Part shown: piece by piece, positions 10,120 to 22,746 of the stretch
Layout: each line of letters starts with the position of its first letter
Numbering within the stretch: the first letter of the stretch is position 1
NCBI GenBank assembly: GCA_032768795.1
Contig: CP136494.1
Coordinates: 1,302,001 to 1,366,000, forward strand
DNA from: Tremella fuciformis
Lineage: Eukaryota > Basidiomycota > Tremellomycetes > Tremellales > Tremellaceae
DNA: 64,000 nt
Direction of reading: 5' to 3'
Made by a program: the position numbers and the translations under genes
Notes under the pieces: model-generated
What the model was told of the DNA's origin: nothing
Seen by the model: only the letters and a program-made list of their open reading frames with translations
Databases searched by the model: none

Positions 10120-12428
10120 ATGGCCAAGGATACCGCATTGACCCCAAAGAGGCGAATAACCACGCCCGCTGTCCGAAACACCCTGCTGAAAACCCCCAAA
10201 ACAGCAACGAAAGGGTCAACGGTCCGGCCGAGTCCTTCTGTCAAGCTCTACCGTGGATCGAATGACGATGCTCTCAGCAGCTGGCTGTGAGTCACCCTTG
10301 TCGAGTCTGACCAAGCTGAGAAGGCAGAAGTAGTCTAGGCATCAAGGATGAGTCCGCTCTCCTCGACGACATGCGTCATCCCGGCCCATCAAGGAAGAGT
10401 GACAAGGAGAACTTTGCTTCGACCTCGGCCGGGCTTACGACACATGCATCGCAGGCTCATGAAATGGACAAAAAATCCCCTGACAAAGCCCTCGTCATTT
10501 CACCACCGATCTTGTCGACTCATCCAGTTTGCGTCGTGGATGTCGAAGGCTTAGATCCCGCGCTGCATCTAGGGCAAATCAAGCGCGAATCGATCGAGGC
10601 GAAGTTTACACAAGCTCTGGTGAAGACTCCGCCTCAGCCGATCTCTGCGTCGCCCGCTGCAGACGAGCGACCGTATATCATAGATCTTACTAGCTCTCCA
10701 ATCACTGATGGTCCTTCTGCTTCTACCGGACCTCACAACCATGAAGCGATGCCGGCGGAATCACCGATATTCAAACAAGTCGCACGAACCCCCGGCCGCC
10801 GCCGTAGGGTCATCCTGGACTCGGATGACGAAGACGCTCAAGTCTCCCCTTGTTTCGTCAGCTCAGCCTCACGTGTCCTCGAAACCCCCACGTCATCTTC
10901 ACACGCATCATTGCCCGACTCTCGAAGATCTTCGCCCACGTCCCCAAACGCATTTCGTCCGCCTGCTAAAGCAAAACGCCCTCAGGGACATCGTTTTATA
11001 GCCGATGCTGCTCTGGATGATGGGTCAACTGATGAAGAAGAAGCCGACGATAGTCTCGGCTCTTTGGCAGATTTCATTGTGGATGACGATGTGGTCGAAT
11101 TTGCGACAGATTCTGAAGAGGATGAAACAGACGATAGCCTCCGTAAACCTGAGGCTCGGAGAAGAACAAAACGTAGTCCTGTTAGGTCGCGACAGGCGGT
11201 GCTGAGTAACGTCATCGAAATACTTGACTCGTCCGAAGAAGATGGCTCCGACGTTGACGTTGAGGGAGGACAAGATATAATACGCTACACCGCTCCGCCT
11301 CGCCCGAAGGTCCGGCTGCCCGACTTGTCGGATCTGACGATAGACGATTCCCCGCCTCGGCTCGCTCCTCTACCGACCAAGACCTCGGGGAGGAATTGGG
11401 CGGACGAGAGGGATCGCATCGCTCAGCGACTCTTCTCAGAGCTGGACAAGAAGGTTTTTGACATGCGCCTCGGCCTCGAGGGAGCAAGAGCAACCATTGA
11501 ATGGAACAATCGACTGCTCAAAACTGCCGGCCAGGCGCATAAGAAACGGTGCGAAGATAATAAGACAAGGATGGATAAAGTTAAGACGCAGTGAGCGCCG
11601 CCCCGACGGCTCTCAAGTAGTGACTTATCGAATCACACTGTCGGAGAAGGTTTTGACCGGAGAAGGTAAACATCGGCTACCCTTCTGCAGCTTGTGGCTG
11701 CTAACTCTGCAGAGCAAATTCTTAGTACTGTTGCACACGAAATGTGCCATCGTGAGACTCTCGCTGGACATATGCTCGGGGGTATTGACTGCAGTGGCCA
11801 CATGGATCATCTCCGACGACCACAAGACTGCTCACGGCAAGATCTTCAAGTCATGGCAAGTGTCCGTCACTTGATTTCTGGTCGAGCTGATGTGTAGGGG
11901 TCGCAAAGTCATGCGAGCACGGCAGGACATCGAGGTCACAGTTTGTCGTCTCCAGAAAGACTGGTCCAGCAGCTGAGTGGAAGACGACGCATTCCTACAC
12001 TATCGAGTACAAGTATCAGTGGAAGTGTGCCAATGAGAAGTGCACAGCGATGTCAGTCTCATACTACCAGGGATCCCTCGGCTGATTTCGAAGATACAAG
12101 CGGCACTCCAAATGTTGGGGTCTCTGTAAGGATCTAGATCTAGGCTGACCGCAGCAATCGACGTCGAGAAAGAGCGATGTGGACGATGCAAGAGCCGTCT
12201 GATCCCGTTGTTCGAAACCAAAGCTGCCAATCCATTTCAAAGTACCGTATTCCTCAATCCCACATGTTTGCTGATACGACAGCGTATTTGAAGACCTACA
12301 TGTCGCAAGCTAAAGCCGCCATGCCGGACTCTACGCATGGCGAGGTGATGCGTGCGCTTTCAAAGCGCTGGGCGGAGACAGGGGCTGATGCGGATCATGC
12401 CGCATTCTGGGCGACATATCGGCTTTGA
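10120..12428 (+). CDS. GCNA/ACRC-type SprT-like metalloprotease with C-terminal HMG box
   Basis: Likely nuclear protease for DNA-protein crosslinks (GCNA family). The ATG is at 10120, and exon 1 ends at 10286 before GTGAGT. A long Ser/Asp/Glu-rich disordered region with acidic patches (DSDDED, DSSEEDGSD) runs to about 11400. The SprT domain follows in small exons: WNNRLLKTAGQAH, YRITLSEKVLTGE, the HEMCH zinc site with LATWIISDDHKTAHG, and a zinc ribbon (KCANEKC ... CGRC). After NPFQ comes an HMG-box-like segment (YLKTYMSQAK, SHGEVM-like HGEVMRALSKRW). Two splice sites are unusual. One is a GC-AG intron after IFKSW (about 11856), and the other is a GTTGGG donor needed to restore RHSKSID. Its promoter now abuts the Helitron end, 81 bases upstream of the ATG. 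Confidence 0.85.
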
Positions 12429-12481
12429 TAGCCCGTATCATGTCATCTCCAATTGGACCTTCAAGATTCTTCCTTGTCGTA

Positions 12482-14514
12482 TCATGTCTTGCCCCTCAAG
12501 ATACCCAAGAGGATCTCTCTCGCCTTCTTCGCATCCGCGCCTCCGTTCGAGACCTTCATGATTTCTCCAACCAGACGCATGACGACCTTTTCATTTCCCT
12601 TACGCACCGCCTCCGACACCGTCGGCAAGGCCTGGATCACTTGTCGACAAGTGCTTTCCAGATCTGCGCGCGCCACCGGCGAAAGCCCCAATTTATCAAG
12701 AACCACTTGCAGATTGGTGCCGAGTGGAGCGGATGCAGAGATGCAATGGCGAATGATGGCTTTGCCGGTGGTACCTACCCCTTGGTCAGCTGATGAGAGT
12801 ATGTCAGAGGCGTGAAACGGACCGGTAATGATTCCATCGTCGACAGCAATGACCAGCTGCCTCATCAACGGCGCGGGGACCAACTCCTCGTTCCATTCTT
12901 TCCCACTCTTTCCCAACTGCCCCAAGAACTCATGGGTGATCCAGTTGATAGCACGTTTACCCAATTTGGGTTCTCCTCCCGCGACGTCTTCATAGTATCG
13001 TACGCCTTTCAAAGTGTACTCGTCGAGCCCGATGAGAGTTTCGACATCTCTAGTTGCGACGCCGTAGACAGCACGCAACCGACTGACAGTTTGCCAAGGC
13101 ATTTCCGGCAGGCTTGATCGGAGCTTCTGCACGTATGCCTGCAGTGTGAGGACAGAGGGGAGACTAAGAAATTTACGGACAACTGGAATGACCATGGCCG
13201 GTAGGTTCGAGTCGGGCATATAGCGATAGTCCTCTGCTTCCTCCTTGGATCGCAATGCGTACGTCTCGCCGGTGACCTCGTTCAATCCTCGTGTCTCTTG
13301 CTTGAGAGGATCGGATGTGCTCAGGTAATGCTGGACATGGCGACGGCGCTCGGATTCTGCGCGCTTGTGAGCTGACTGCACAGTATTTGGAGGACGGCAC
13401 GACTCACCCACTGCCTGCTGCAGAAAGCGAATCGAATTCAAGTTCTTGATCTCGCATCGTGTGCCGAAGGGCTGACCGGGACGATGCACCGATACATTTG
13501 CGTCCACGCGCAGATTGCCCTGACTTTGAGCTTGACACCTCCTCTTGTCCTTCCAAGCCCACCTTCTCCATGTCCCCATCGCCTGACCCGACTCTGCGCA
13601 TTAATGCTTGTAGCTTGCGGACGAAAGCGCCGGCCTCTTCCGCGCTTCTGTCGAGTCAGCTGCAATTTCGATGTTGGAGACTGAAGACCGCCCACCGCAT
13701 ATCGGGCTCGGTCACAATCTCCATAAGCCCGGTACCGGCTCTGTTGAGGTCGACATACGTGCGGCCAGCGATAGTGCTGCTCTTTGCAGTGTCCTGGTTC
13801 TCAGCGCCATGTGATCGGGCCGGTGCGTGGGGTTTACCTGCTCGACCTGAAGTTGCTTGATGCCAATATCGATGGAGTTCACCAGTCCTTCTCCGCTACC
13901 TAAGCTCAGGACGCCGTTTCGTGCAAGGGGATCTAGTATGAGCGCGTTCTCAGGCGCATGAATTTGCGGACTGACTGTAATGTTGCGTGATTTGGTACGA
14001 GGCTGGAATGTCATGGTAAAAGTAGTGCTTCCTGTCAAAGGTCGAGCGGGGATTCTGCCTTGAGCTCGAGTGGACAGCCTGGTATACGGAGGACTCACTA
14101 TCGTACATCCCAAGGCAAGGGCTGTCAGAATGGACAGCCTGATAGCTTCCAGGTCGACCACCTAAAGATGAGTAATGCCTCGCCATAGCGCGTTTCGCTG
14201 CAACGAACTGGGAGGGATCCTGGATATGCCGCGTCGAGGAGTTCAACATGAGTGTTGACGGGGTCATCGTGGGCGGTCTTGGCCTCTGATCACATCAGCT
14301 GGAAAACCGATGTTGCGCGTCGCGACGGACGTGAAAACAGCTTGCGCCCCGTCCTCAGCTGAGCATGAATTTCGAGCCCGATGACTGTCTCCCAACCATC
14401 CTGCTCTGCCCTTGCAGCCTTCGACGTTGAGAGCTTCTTCGTACAACCGAAAACTGGCTGCAGTCTCGACGAGCGGAGCCTCGAAACGACGCGCGATGCT
14501 CTCGTCAAGCTCAT
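12482..14514 (-). CDS. PET112: Mitochondrial glutamyl-tRNA(Gln) amidotransferase subunit B (GatB/Pet112)
   Basis: Subunit of the mitochondrial GatFAB/GatCAB complex that converts Glu-tRNA(Gln) to Gln-tRNA(Gln). The start at 14514 gives an Arg/Ser-rich mitochondrial leader, then [20 protein letters not shown], the typical GatB opening. [14 protein letters not shown] and SYQITQ follow near 14050, then [21 protein letters not shown] with the NLNS block near 13500-13430. The C-terminal YqeY-like tail runs to the stop at 12482 ([10 protein letters not shown]). Several short introns break the first half. The gene is divergent from the NADH dehydrogenase gene, with only 195 bases between start codons, so the two mitochondrial genes may share a promoter. 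Confidence 0.9.
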
Positions 14515-14709
14515 CTACAGCTCATTGGACTGTTGTCGAGACTGAGAATAGCACACATTTTATTGACGTGTGCCTGACTCGGTTACGAGGGAAAGATGAC
14601 GTCGGCATTGAAACCTCGTGTCTCCCAGTTCCCAAGATCAGCTTTGCATCTCCTTTTCCCGCCTGTCGAGTGATTCATTGCAAGAAAACAAGCAGCGCGC
14701 GCCAGTGTC

Positions 14710-17276
14710 ATGGCGCTCTCGAGGGCACTGGGGTCCCCTTTGGGATCGCTCGGACGCCCTTCGAGGTCGCTGCTGCCGGCGTCACGGCTGATCGCATCTC
14801 GGCCGATATCCACCCGTCCAGCGGCATTTCTTTCGCTGCGATCTGCTGCAAGCCCAGCGAGGGGTCCACCGACTATTCTCGCTCTGCGCTCCAGGGGGCA
14901 GCAGCAGCGCTCTGTCGCATTCCTCCCATCAGATTCATGGTGGCAGCGGCACCCCTACATCCGCCTGTGCGGTCGTCTCGTCTTTTCGACCGTTCTTGGT
15001 CTAGGAGTCGTGGTTGGCGTGATTCTCCTCCACGATGCTACCACTTATTCGGAACGACATGTCGACCGTGTACCCTGCAACCCACTATCTCTACATCCCC
15101 GGACGGGAGGTCCGAAGAACCTGCCGATATTGGAGGTGAATCTGGACGAGGAAGAGGACGAAACGAAGCGACAGATGAAGGACAAGCCCCGCCTGGTGAT
15201 TGTTGGCGGAGGCTGGGGGGTCAGTGTACATCTATTCAGCAAGCGCCAGAACTGACCGGCAGGCCATCAGCTTGCTCCAGTCGCTACCTACTGATGCTTA
15301 CAATGTGACCCTGATTTCTCCCCAGACATACTTTGCATTCACGCCTCTTCTGCCGTCAGCTTGTGTGGGGACCGTCGAACCTCGATCCCTAGTTGAACCG
15401 CTTCGAAAATTGGTCGCCCGAGTACGAGGTCATTATCTCATGGGCTCGGCAATCGATCTGGACATGGCTGAGCGCCTGGTCGAGGTTGAGCTGCCAAAGG
15501 ATCAAGACACCGGCACGACGAGATGTTATGTTCCCTGTAAGCGCAACACTAGTTGCTGCAAGCCATACGACTGATTCTCAGATGACAAGCTCATCATTGC
15601 CGTCGGCTCCACTTCCAATGATCACGGTGTCAAGGGACTGGAACACTGCTTCCAGCTGAAGACGGTCCCGGATGCCCAAGCTATCCGGCGTCGAGTAATG
15701 AGTCAGTTCAAGCCAATGATGATCTTCCGTCAGCTCTGAAGCTCACAATCAGCTAACCTCGAACTCGCTTCGCTCCCCACAACCACGCCTGAGGAGCGCA
15801 AACGCCTGCTCTCCTTCGTCATCTGTGGAGGCGGTCCGACCGGCGTTGAATTCGCAGCCGAGTTGCGGGACATGATGGCTGAGGATGTCCTCAAATACGT
15901 GCGTCTCGCAAGCCTCGGATGTGTCTCAGCTCACGGGGTAGTACCCCAAACTTCTCGAGAGCGAGGTTCAGGTCCACGTCGTGCAAAGCCGAGATCACAT
16001 CCTCAATACCTATGCGGAGAAGATCTCCCAGTACGCCGAAAACAAGTTCAAACGAACCGACGTGAATGTGGTTGTCAACGCGAGGTAAACAGGCATCTCT
16101 CGTTCGCAACACCCGCTCACTGTCCAGGGTGCAAGAAATCCAGCCGGACAAAGTCATACTGACTATCAAGAACTCCAAGGATAAGACCGCCAAACCGGAG
16201 ACAGTTGAGATCCCCGCTGGCTTCGTCCTTTGGAGTACCGGTATCGGTGAGTTTGTTGCATGAACATCTAGCTCAGGCTGACTCGCTCCAGCCATGCAAC
16301 CATTCACGAAACGCCTGGTCGACCTCCTGCCGAATCAGTTCCACTCGAAAGCTGTCGTCGTTGACAGCTATCTGCGTGTACAGGGTGCACCCAAAGGCAC
16401 AGTCTACGCATTGGGGGACGCAGCGACCGTTAACAACAATCTCGTCAACAATCTCATGGAGCTCTGGGAGAAATTCGACGTGGACAAATCCAACAGCATG
16501 TGAGAGACTTCTAGAAGCTTGAACAACAAGCTCACCGCAAGTGATTTTGAGGAATGGCAAGCCATGACCAAGTATATCAAAAAACGCTACCCTCTCACAT
16601 CCAAATACCTCGAGAAGGTGTAAGTCGATTCCCTTCTTTGGCCGAGGTTGAGAGGCAGGCGGGATATCTTTGACGAGTTTGACAAAGACAACGACGAGCG
16701 TCTTGATTTGAATGAAGTTGCAGAGATGTTTACCTCGCTCAGTGCTAAGGTGACATCTTATCCTGCTGTGGGTAACGTCTGGACCAATAGGCGCCAGCTG
16801 ATAACCCCAGACTGCTCAAGTCGCCAGTCAGCAGGGTAAATATCTGGGAGCCAAGTTCGGCAAGCTTGCCAGACAGTCCAAAACTTTGGCTGCAAATGAC
16901 ATGCCCGACCTAGACGATGAGGCTTATTACGACGCTTTCAACTACCGCCATCTAGGAACCCTGGCCTACATCGGCAATTCGTGGGTTTCGGTCTCGCCAG
17001 GGGAGGGCCGTCGCTGACGGACAGCGCTGTCTTTGATTATGAGGGATACTCTTTGGCAGGCGGATTGCTGGCAATGTACGCGTGGCGATCGTGAGTGTCT
17101 TGCTCATCCTCTCGACGCACCGCTCATGCGTAGTATCTACTGGTCAGAACAAACGTCCATGCGGACAAGGATGCTCCTCATGCTTGACTGGATCAAGCGA
17201 GGCATCTTCGGCCGAGACCTATCAAAGGTGAATACCCACTTCCTAGAGCTGTAAGGGCTAATGACATCAGTTCTGA
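14710..17276 (+). CDS. NDE1: External-type NADH:ubiquinone oxidoreductase (NDH-2) with EF-hand
   Basis: Single-chain FAD enzyme that passes electrons from NADH to ubiquinone without pumping protons, on the mitochondrial inner membrane. The ATG at 14710 gives an Arg/Ser-rich presequence and a hydrophobic anchor (about FSTVLGLGVVVGVILL). The first Rossmann motif is VIVGGGWGA, split by an intron near 15220. SPQTYFAFTPLLPS and the second Rossmann motif (FVICGGGPTGVEFAAEL, near 15820) follow, then VLWSTGI and YALGDAA. An insertion near 16690 carries a canonical EF-hand loop (DKDNDERLDLNE), preceded by a degenerate one (DVDKSNS). This suggests calcium control, as in Neurospora and plant NDB/NDE enzymes. 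The C-terminus has the WRSIYWSEQ / FGRDLSKF membrane-binding tail. The last exon is only TTCTGA, after a GTGAAT..CAG intron. Confidence 0.92.
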
Positions 17277-20145
17277 CGTACTTCGGCGCTATCGCTAGTG
17301 CTGGAATGCCAAGCCATCCCGATTGACCCAACCCATAGACATGTCCACGAATATGAAAACGAGACAATTGCACTATAGTGGAGCTCGCCGCCGTCTCCGA
17401 CGTCTCTTTGGCTCATCAACGCTGTGAGGGCAAGGTTGATGATTGAGCGAGCACTGGAATCCGGATGTTCAGGAGAGGTCCATGTATTCCGCAATTGGCT
17501 ATTTTGAACTTGTTTTCCCCGGATTCTCGTGTGGTCTTTATCCAGGGATACCTTCTAGTATCTTGATGGTGCCGGTCGAGTAGCGCTCACGATGTGAGAC
17601 ATTGCTAAGATGTCCTTGCCCCTTGCGCGTTGCGAGCGTGGCAGGTGGTTTGGAGCGGTACTCTATCGTATCGGTTGTGTACCGTGGTGAGATCGACGAT
17701 CAAGGCCGCCGATCACCATTTCTCTTTCCAGTCGTTTCCGCCTTTGCGTCATCTTTTCTTGTCACGCTTCCGAGAGAAGCTTCGAGCTTTCCGCGAACCG
17801 TCTTTTCTTTGCGATCGCATGGCATATCTGCCATAGACTCCGGGACGACGATACGGTGCGGCACGGCTACGGCTACGGGTGCTTACGGACCAGGCCCCAG
17901 GTCAAGCGGACCGTTGCCGAGCCGGGGGGTGACATCACGTTTGCCATGTAAAACATCACCCGTAGACCGTGTGGGCCGTTTGACTCTGGTTCCTTCGAAG
18001 CCTATCGTTCTGACGATCTTTGCAGCTCCCACGGCAATGTGCCCAGTGAGCCAGTGGCTAGTAGTGAAAGCTGCGGACAGACAAGCTGCAGGACTAGCCG
18101 GCAAGGTTTACACTCTGCACCTTTTCACACGGCATTTTATTTAGACTAATCCCCCGAACGGCCATGACGCCCGGGTCGACTAACGGGTCGATATCCTTAG
18201 CTTCACAGCTCGACGCCGTGTTTCACTTTTTCATCGCAAGGCTGTCTCACATTGTCGACAAGCCTAATGCCTCATTGTCTGGGCCAATGATCCCACCCCG
18301 GGCCGGCATCGATGCTCCTCCCTGCCCGGCACCGCTGACCGTGCGGGCGTAGAGCGCGAGCAAAGACAGCAAGACGGCGCAGGGGAGGGGCGACGCCGTG
18401 CCGTAGTTACCCGGGTGCTGCCCTGCGGCTCTGCCGTCGTGCCGTCATTAACAGAGCATATGACCGGCAGAGAGCGAGAGCTAGGATGAGCCGGCCCCGT
18501 CACCCCCGGCGCCAGCAGCCAAGCACGCCAGAACGACACTCGTCGTCCTGCCTCCTGCTCTCAGGACGGCGATCCAGCAAACAAGCTATACGAGATTGAT
18601 TGATCGCCTGTCTCACTTGGGCTGTTATCGCGCCCCGATAGCCTCGAGGCGTGGACACCAGGGGGGCCCGATCTGCAGCAGGACAGAGCCTAGAGGCACT
18701 TGCTCGCTGGCTGGTGGAAGAGTCGTGGGCTTTCGCCTCGGCCGCCTTGCTCGCCGCCGCGTCGCCGCCGCCGCTGCTCCTCCGCTCTTGACGAGCCGAG
18801 CAACTATCTCGCGACGAGGTAGAAGGCAAAGGTTATCGCGACCCAGTCGCTGGGTCGCTGGGTCGCCGGGTCTCGGAGGAATTCATCCAGGCCGTACGAT
18901 CAAGAGCAAAGACTTTCTCTGGTCCATCGCCGTCCCAGCTGTGGGGGGAAGCTCCTACATCATAGCCCAGACCACTGGTTGAGTAGACCCGAATTGCCTG
19001 TTGCCTGCTCTTATATGTACCAGCCCGAGGTGGAGCGCCCATTCCTTTGCCTGCTCGTCGTTACTCCATCGCATATACAACCGTAGGACAGCAGCGACTG
19101 CCTTTGACCGAAGGACGACACAAGCTACAAGCCGTGTTCTTGAACGAGTGAACAACTGTCCGAGGCGCCTTTCAACCCCCACCCCGAGCTCGCAGTCGGA
19201 CGGCCCCCGACCTCTTATAACGACGTGCCATTGACCTCGCCCATCTACCCACCTTCTTCTCATCCTCATCCCTACTACCGATTGCCCAGTTTCTCTCCAT
19301 CACTTGCTCGGTTCCCACGAGCAACGCTTCAACCATCGTCGACCAGCCATCCCACCAACTACAAATCACCCGACACACTCAGCCATCTCACGGGCTACAT
19401 CATTTCCCTCGTCGCCGCTCTTCGACCCGTTGGGCGCACCACGCTACCTCGCTATAGCCAGAGGCTAATTACATACATCCCCATCGATTGGGTTTAATCA
19501 CCTCGCCACTCGACAGCCCCGAGTGGGAAAACGTGGCGAGTGATTTCTCTTTCTGCCCCCATCTCAGGCACCGACCTCTTGCTCCCCCCTCCATCGCTCA
19601 ACTTTCATCCCGACACCTCTCGCTATCATTGTGTCATACCCCTGGCACCGAGCACGCCGTGGCGAGCGACTGGCGCCGCATATCAAGTATAATCGCCAAC
19701 GATTGGGGTACTAAGCCTGCGGTAGCTCGGGTCCGACGGAACTTTGTGCAGCTGTGGGCGGTGGCAACGCTGCCTTGCTTCGAATCTTGGTGCCGAACGT
19801 ACAGGTACTCTACCCGCCCGGTCTGCGTGGGAGCTAGACTTGCTGGAACGACTGGGTGAGCGTCGTCCTCACCGTTTCTCATCTCTTCATCACCATCATC
19901 ACCCACGGCTGTGCCGTACCACACTCTGCCCGAATCCATCTCGCCCACACGCCTCGCAGGCTCAACCCGCTGACGGAAGCTAGCTCTTCCTCCTGTCTAC
20001 CCCTCGTCTTATAATCTCTCGAGCAACTCGCTGTGCGCATCGCTGGATCGATCAGACAGCCGCCTCGGTGTCTCAATACGTCTCTCCCCAATCAGCTAGA
20101 CCCCTCTGTCCGAAAGCCGACGCTTCACCCGCCGGGTCCACGGTC
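17277..20145. other. Long gene-free interval and probable 5' leader of the next gene
   Basis: About 2.9 kb without a convincing gene. Open frames here are short, lack recognisable domains and do not splice into anything. The second half (19200-20145) is pyrimidine-rich (CCTC/CTTC runs), typical of a long 5' UTR. A short imperfect CGCTGGGT repeat lies near 18850. No RNA gene was recognised. Confidence 0.5.
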
Positions 20146-22529
20146 ATGGACCAGCTTTTCGTCATGGACCACATATTCGAGCCCGGATTGCTCGACCCCT
20201 CTCCTCTCGACTTCCTGTCCTTCTCTTCCATCTCCTCTGCCCTCTCTCCTTTATCCTCTGCGTGGTCTCCTTCGTCGCCGTCTCCGGCCACCGCAGGACG
20301 TCATGCCGATTGTCTCACCCAAGGATCGTCAAAACGATCTGAGACAAGACCTACAAACATTTCGACGCCTTCGTCAAGGGCAGACTCGGAAACATCATCA
20401 CCTTCACCAGTCGACCCTTTCTTTATCATCTCGGATTCCTACCGCTCCATGTCCCCCGCACCAGGAGATTTTGGCATCTTTCACACTCCAGCCAAAGCAG
20501 GACCTTCCAGACCGAGGCAGCCCAGGACAGCCCATTCGACCGCAGCCGTGCTCGCCGCTACACCTTCCACACCTTCACCCAGCTACGGACACCGCGGATC
20601 CACTTCGTCTGGTGACTGGAGCTCTCCAGTGACGCCCTCACTTGCAAAATCGTCAGCCGACCACTTCGCAGCAGCTTACGCCGCGGCGGCCACTAGCGAT
20701 ATTCTTCCCCCTCCTAAAGACACCTTCTCTTGGGACGACGCTCCCCTTTCCCTCGGTGCCTCTTCCTCTTCGTACACTTCGACACTCGCCCCTACCCAAC
20801 CCATTGTTCATCAGGCCCTTCGAGTCGCTTCCAACCCGACTCTGGGTGCAGCTATCAAGAACCCTCGCGCAGTCAAGCTCGTCACGTCGATGCCGGCGCT
20901 CAGAGAAGAAGACCAGTCGTCGGTTCCGATTACCCCTTCTGCGTGGCTCGATGACTCGGCCTTGCTCGACGCCTCGCCTTCAGATCCGGCCCCGGCCGCC
21001 TCCGGGTCGACAGAAGAGCCCCTCACTGCGGAAGACTTCAACTGGATGTTGCAGTATGGAGTCAACCCGGGCTTAGGCTTGGGCGAATCGCACGAAGACA
21101 CCATCTTCTCAGCCTTCCACGAGGCAGTCGGCGATCCTGTTCCTGCGCTGTCTGCAGACACTTCTCCGATAATTGATGTCGACCTCGGGGTCAGCGTCGA
21201 TCCCGTGACAGGTGACATGGGATGGCTCTTTGACCCTTCAGCGCAAGATGTCGGCGGGACCGGCAATCTTTCTTACAATCTGACTTCGATGAAAGACCTG
21301 ACCATCAACCCCTTGGACGTCATGGCAGCCCATGGCGGGGTAGACGAGGAGCAAAGGCCAAACTCGGCACCAGGTGCGGATGTGTCTGCTGCTTTGTTGA
21401 GCGTTCCGGTGGGGGACTCGATGACCAGAAGGTGCGTTCATTTGTTATGCCTGAGGTTTCATAACTGACAAGAAGCCTCACGGCCGATGGACTTGTCCCC
21501 TCAAGACACGCTCCGAATCGTAGCGACCTCTTCTCCTACCAGCCCCAGCAAATCCCTACCGGCCCGCCTGCCCCTCAGCCTCTCTACACCACCGACCCGT
21601 CTCCCTCTTACAACCCCATGGGTCCTCACCACTACCCTCGTCATATGCCCTTGACACCTCGTTCACGCCGATCTTCTCAGAATGTCGCTCTCTCGGTGAA
21701 GATCCAGCCTCCTCCTCATTCGACCTACCTGGCTTGCTCTCCCCTTCCCCCCACCCCGCCAATCTCGGCGGGCTTTGGCGACATGCAAGCACAACAGGCC
21801 TCGGCACCAATGTCGAGGGTCAGCTCGCAGCCACTGCCGCACACCCGTCGCATGTCGGGCTCGTACCCGATGTCAAACCGCGTTGTGCCGGCGCACATGG
21901 CTCGCGCGCAGGCCTACAATCAAATGCAGGAAGTCAACGAAGAGGCTGTTCGCCATGATTACATGCGTCAAGTGTCTGGTCAACAACGCTTCCTCGGCAG
22001 CGTTTCGATGCAGCCATCGCTCACCTGCCCGCCGTCAGCGTCCATGGGCTGGGAAGCGTTCTCTGCCGGCGCGCCCTCCCCCTACCTGGCGCCCCAGCAG
22101 CCCATCATGCATCCCCAAACGGTGCCGATGCTCACCACGCACACGCCGCTCATGACGGTGCACCCGCCACCTCCACCGCCACACCACTACTACCCCGCAC
22201 CGCCACGCATCCACCCGCCACCTCACCCGGGGCACATGGCCCACCGGCCCATTGCCCGTCTGCCATCGCCCAAGTCGCGCAAGGTCTCACCCACCAAGCG
22301 CAGTCCGTCGGGCAAGAAGCGCGGCGGGCCCAGCGGCGGCGCATTCTCGTGGGGCGAGACAACATTCATCAACTTCACCTCGGACGATGCGGAGAAGCTC
22401 TTGACGGGTGTCGCGCCCAGTGGTAGCCAGAGCAAGCGCAAGCGGGAGGAGGAGGCCGCGAGGGCCGCCGCGGCAGGCTTGGAGTATGTCGACGTCGGCG
22501 CCCGCAAGCGCTCGAAGAGTGACGAGTAA
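20146..22529 (+). CDS. Uncharacterised low-complexity protein, possible transcriptional regulator
   Basis: There are two exons, with an intron of about 45 bases near 21432-21477 (GTGCGT..CAAG). The start is chosen at the ATG at 20146 (MDQLFVMDH); the frame is open further up but only from a GTG. The protein has about 780 residues, Ser/Pro/Ala-rich, with acidic/hydrophobic patches (FNWMLQYG, DMGWLFDPS), a Gln/Met/Pro/His-rich middle and no DNA-binding fold I can name. The tail has a basic SP-rich segment (KSRKVSPTKRSPSGKKR), then FINFTSDDAEKLLTGVAPSGS and KRKREEE with an NLS-like RKRSKSDE end. That tail is the least biased part and looks conserved. Long leader, disordered activator-like body and basic end fit a regulator, but this is inference. 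Confidence 0.65.
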
Positions 22530-22746
22530 CGAGGAAGAAGTCGACACGAGATCTCACCCATATCTATCTATCTACCTATCAATCCGCCTAATCCCAAAGG
22601 AAGCGTCAGTGTCAGTGTAGTCATCACGATCGATCTAACAGTCTCTTTGCTAGCTTGTAGTGCTTGTAGTACGTAGCGATGTAGACCAAAGAAAGCCGCT
22701 GCCTCACCGCCTCATGCACCTCTTCACCTACGCTCGTGTACACGCA

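Noticed and set aside
17602..18144. Open frame of 180 codons in the large intergenic region
   Set aside because: Starts with non-conserved, mixed low-complexity sequence, has no domain and no supporting splice pattern.
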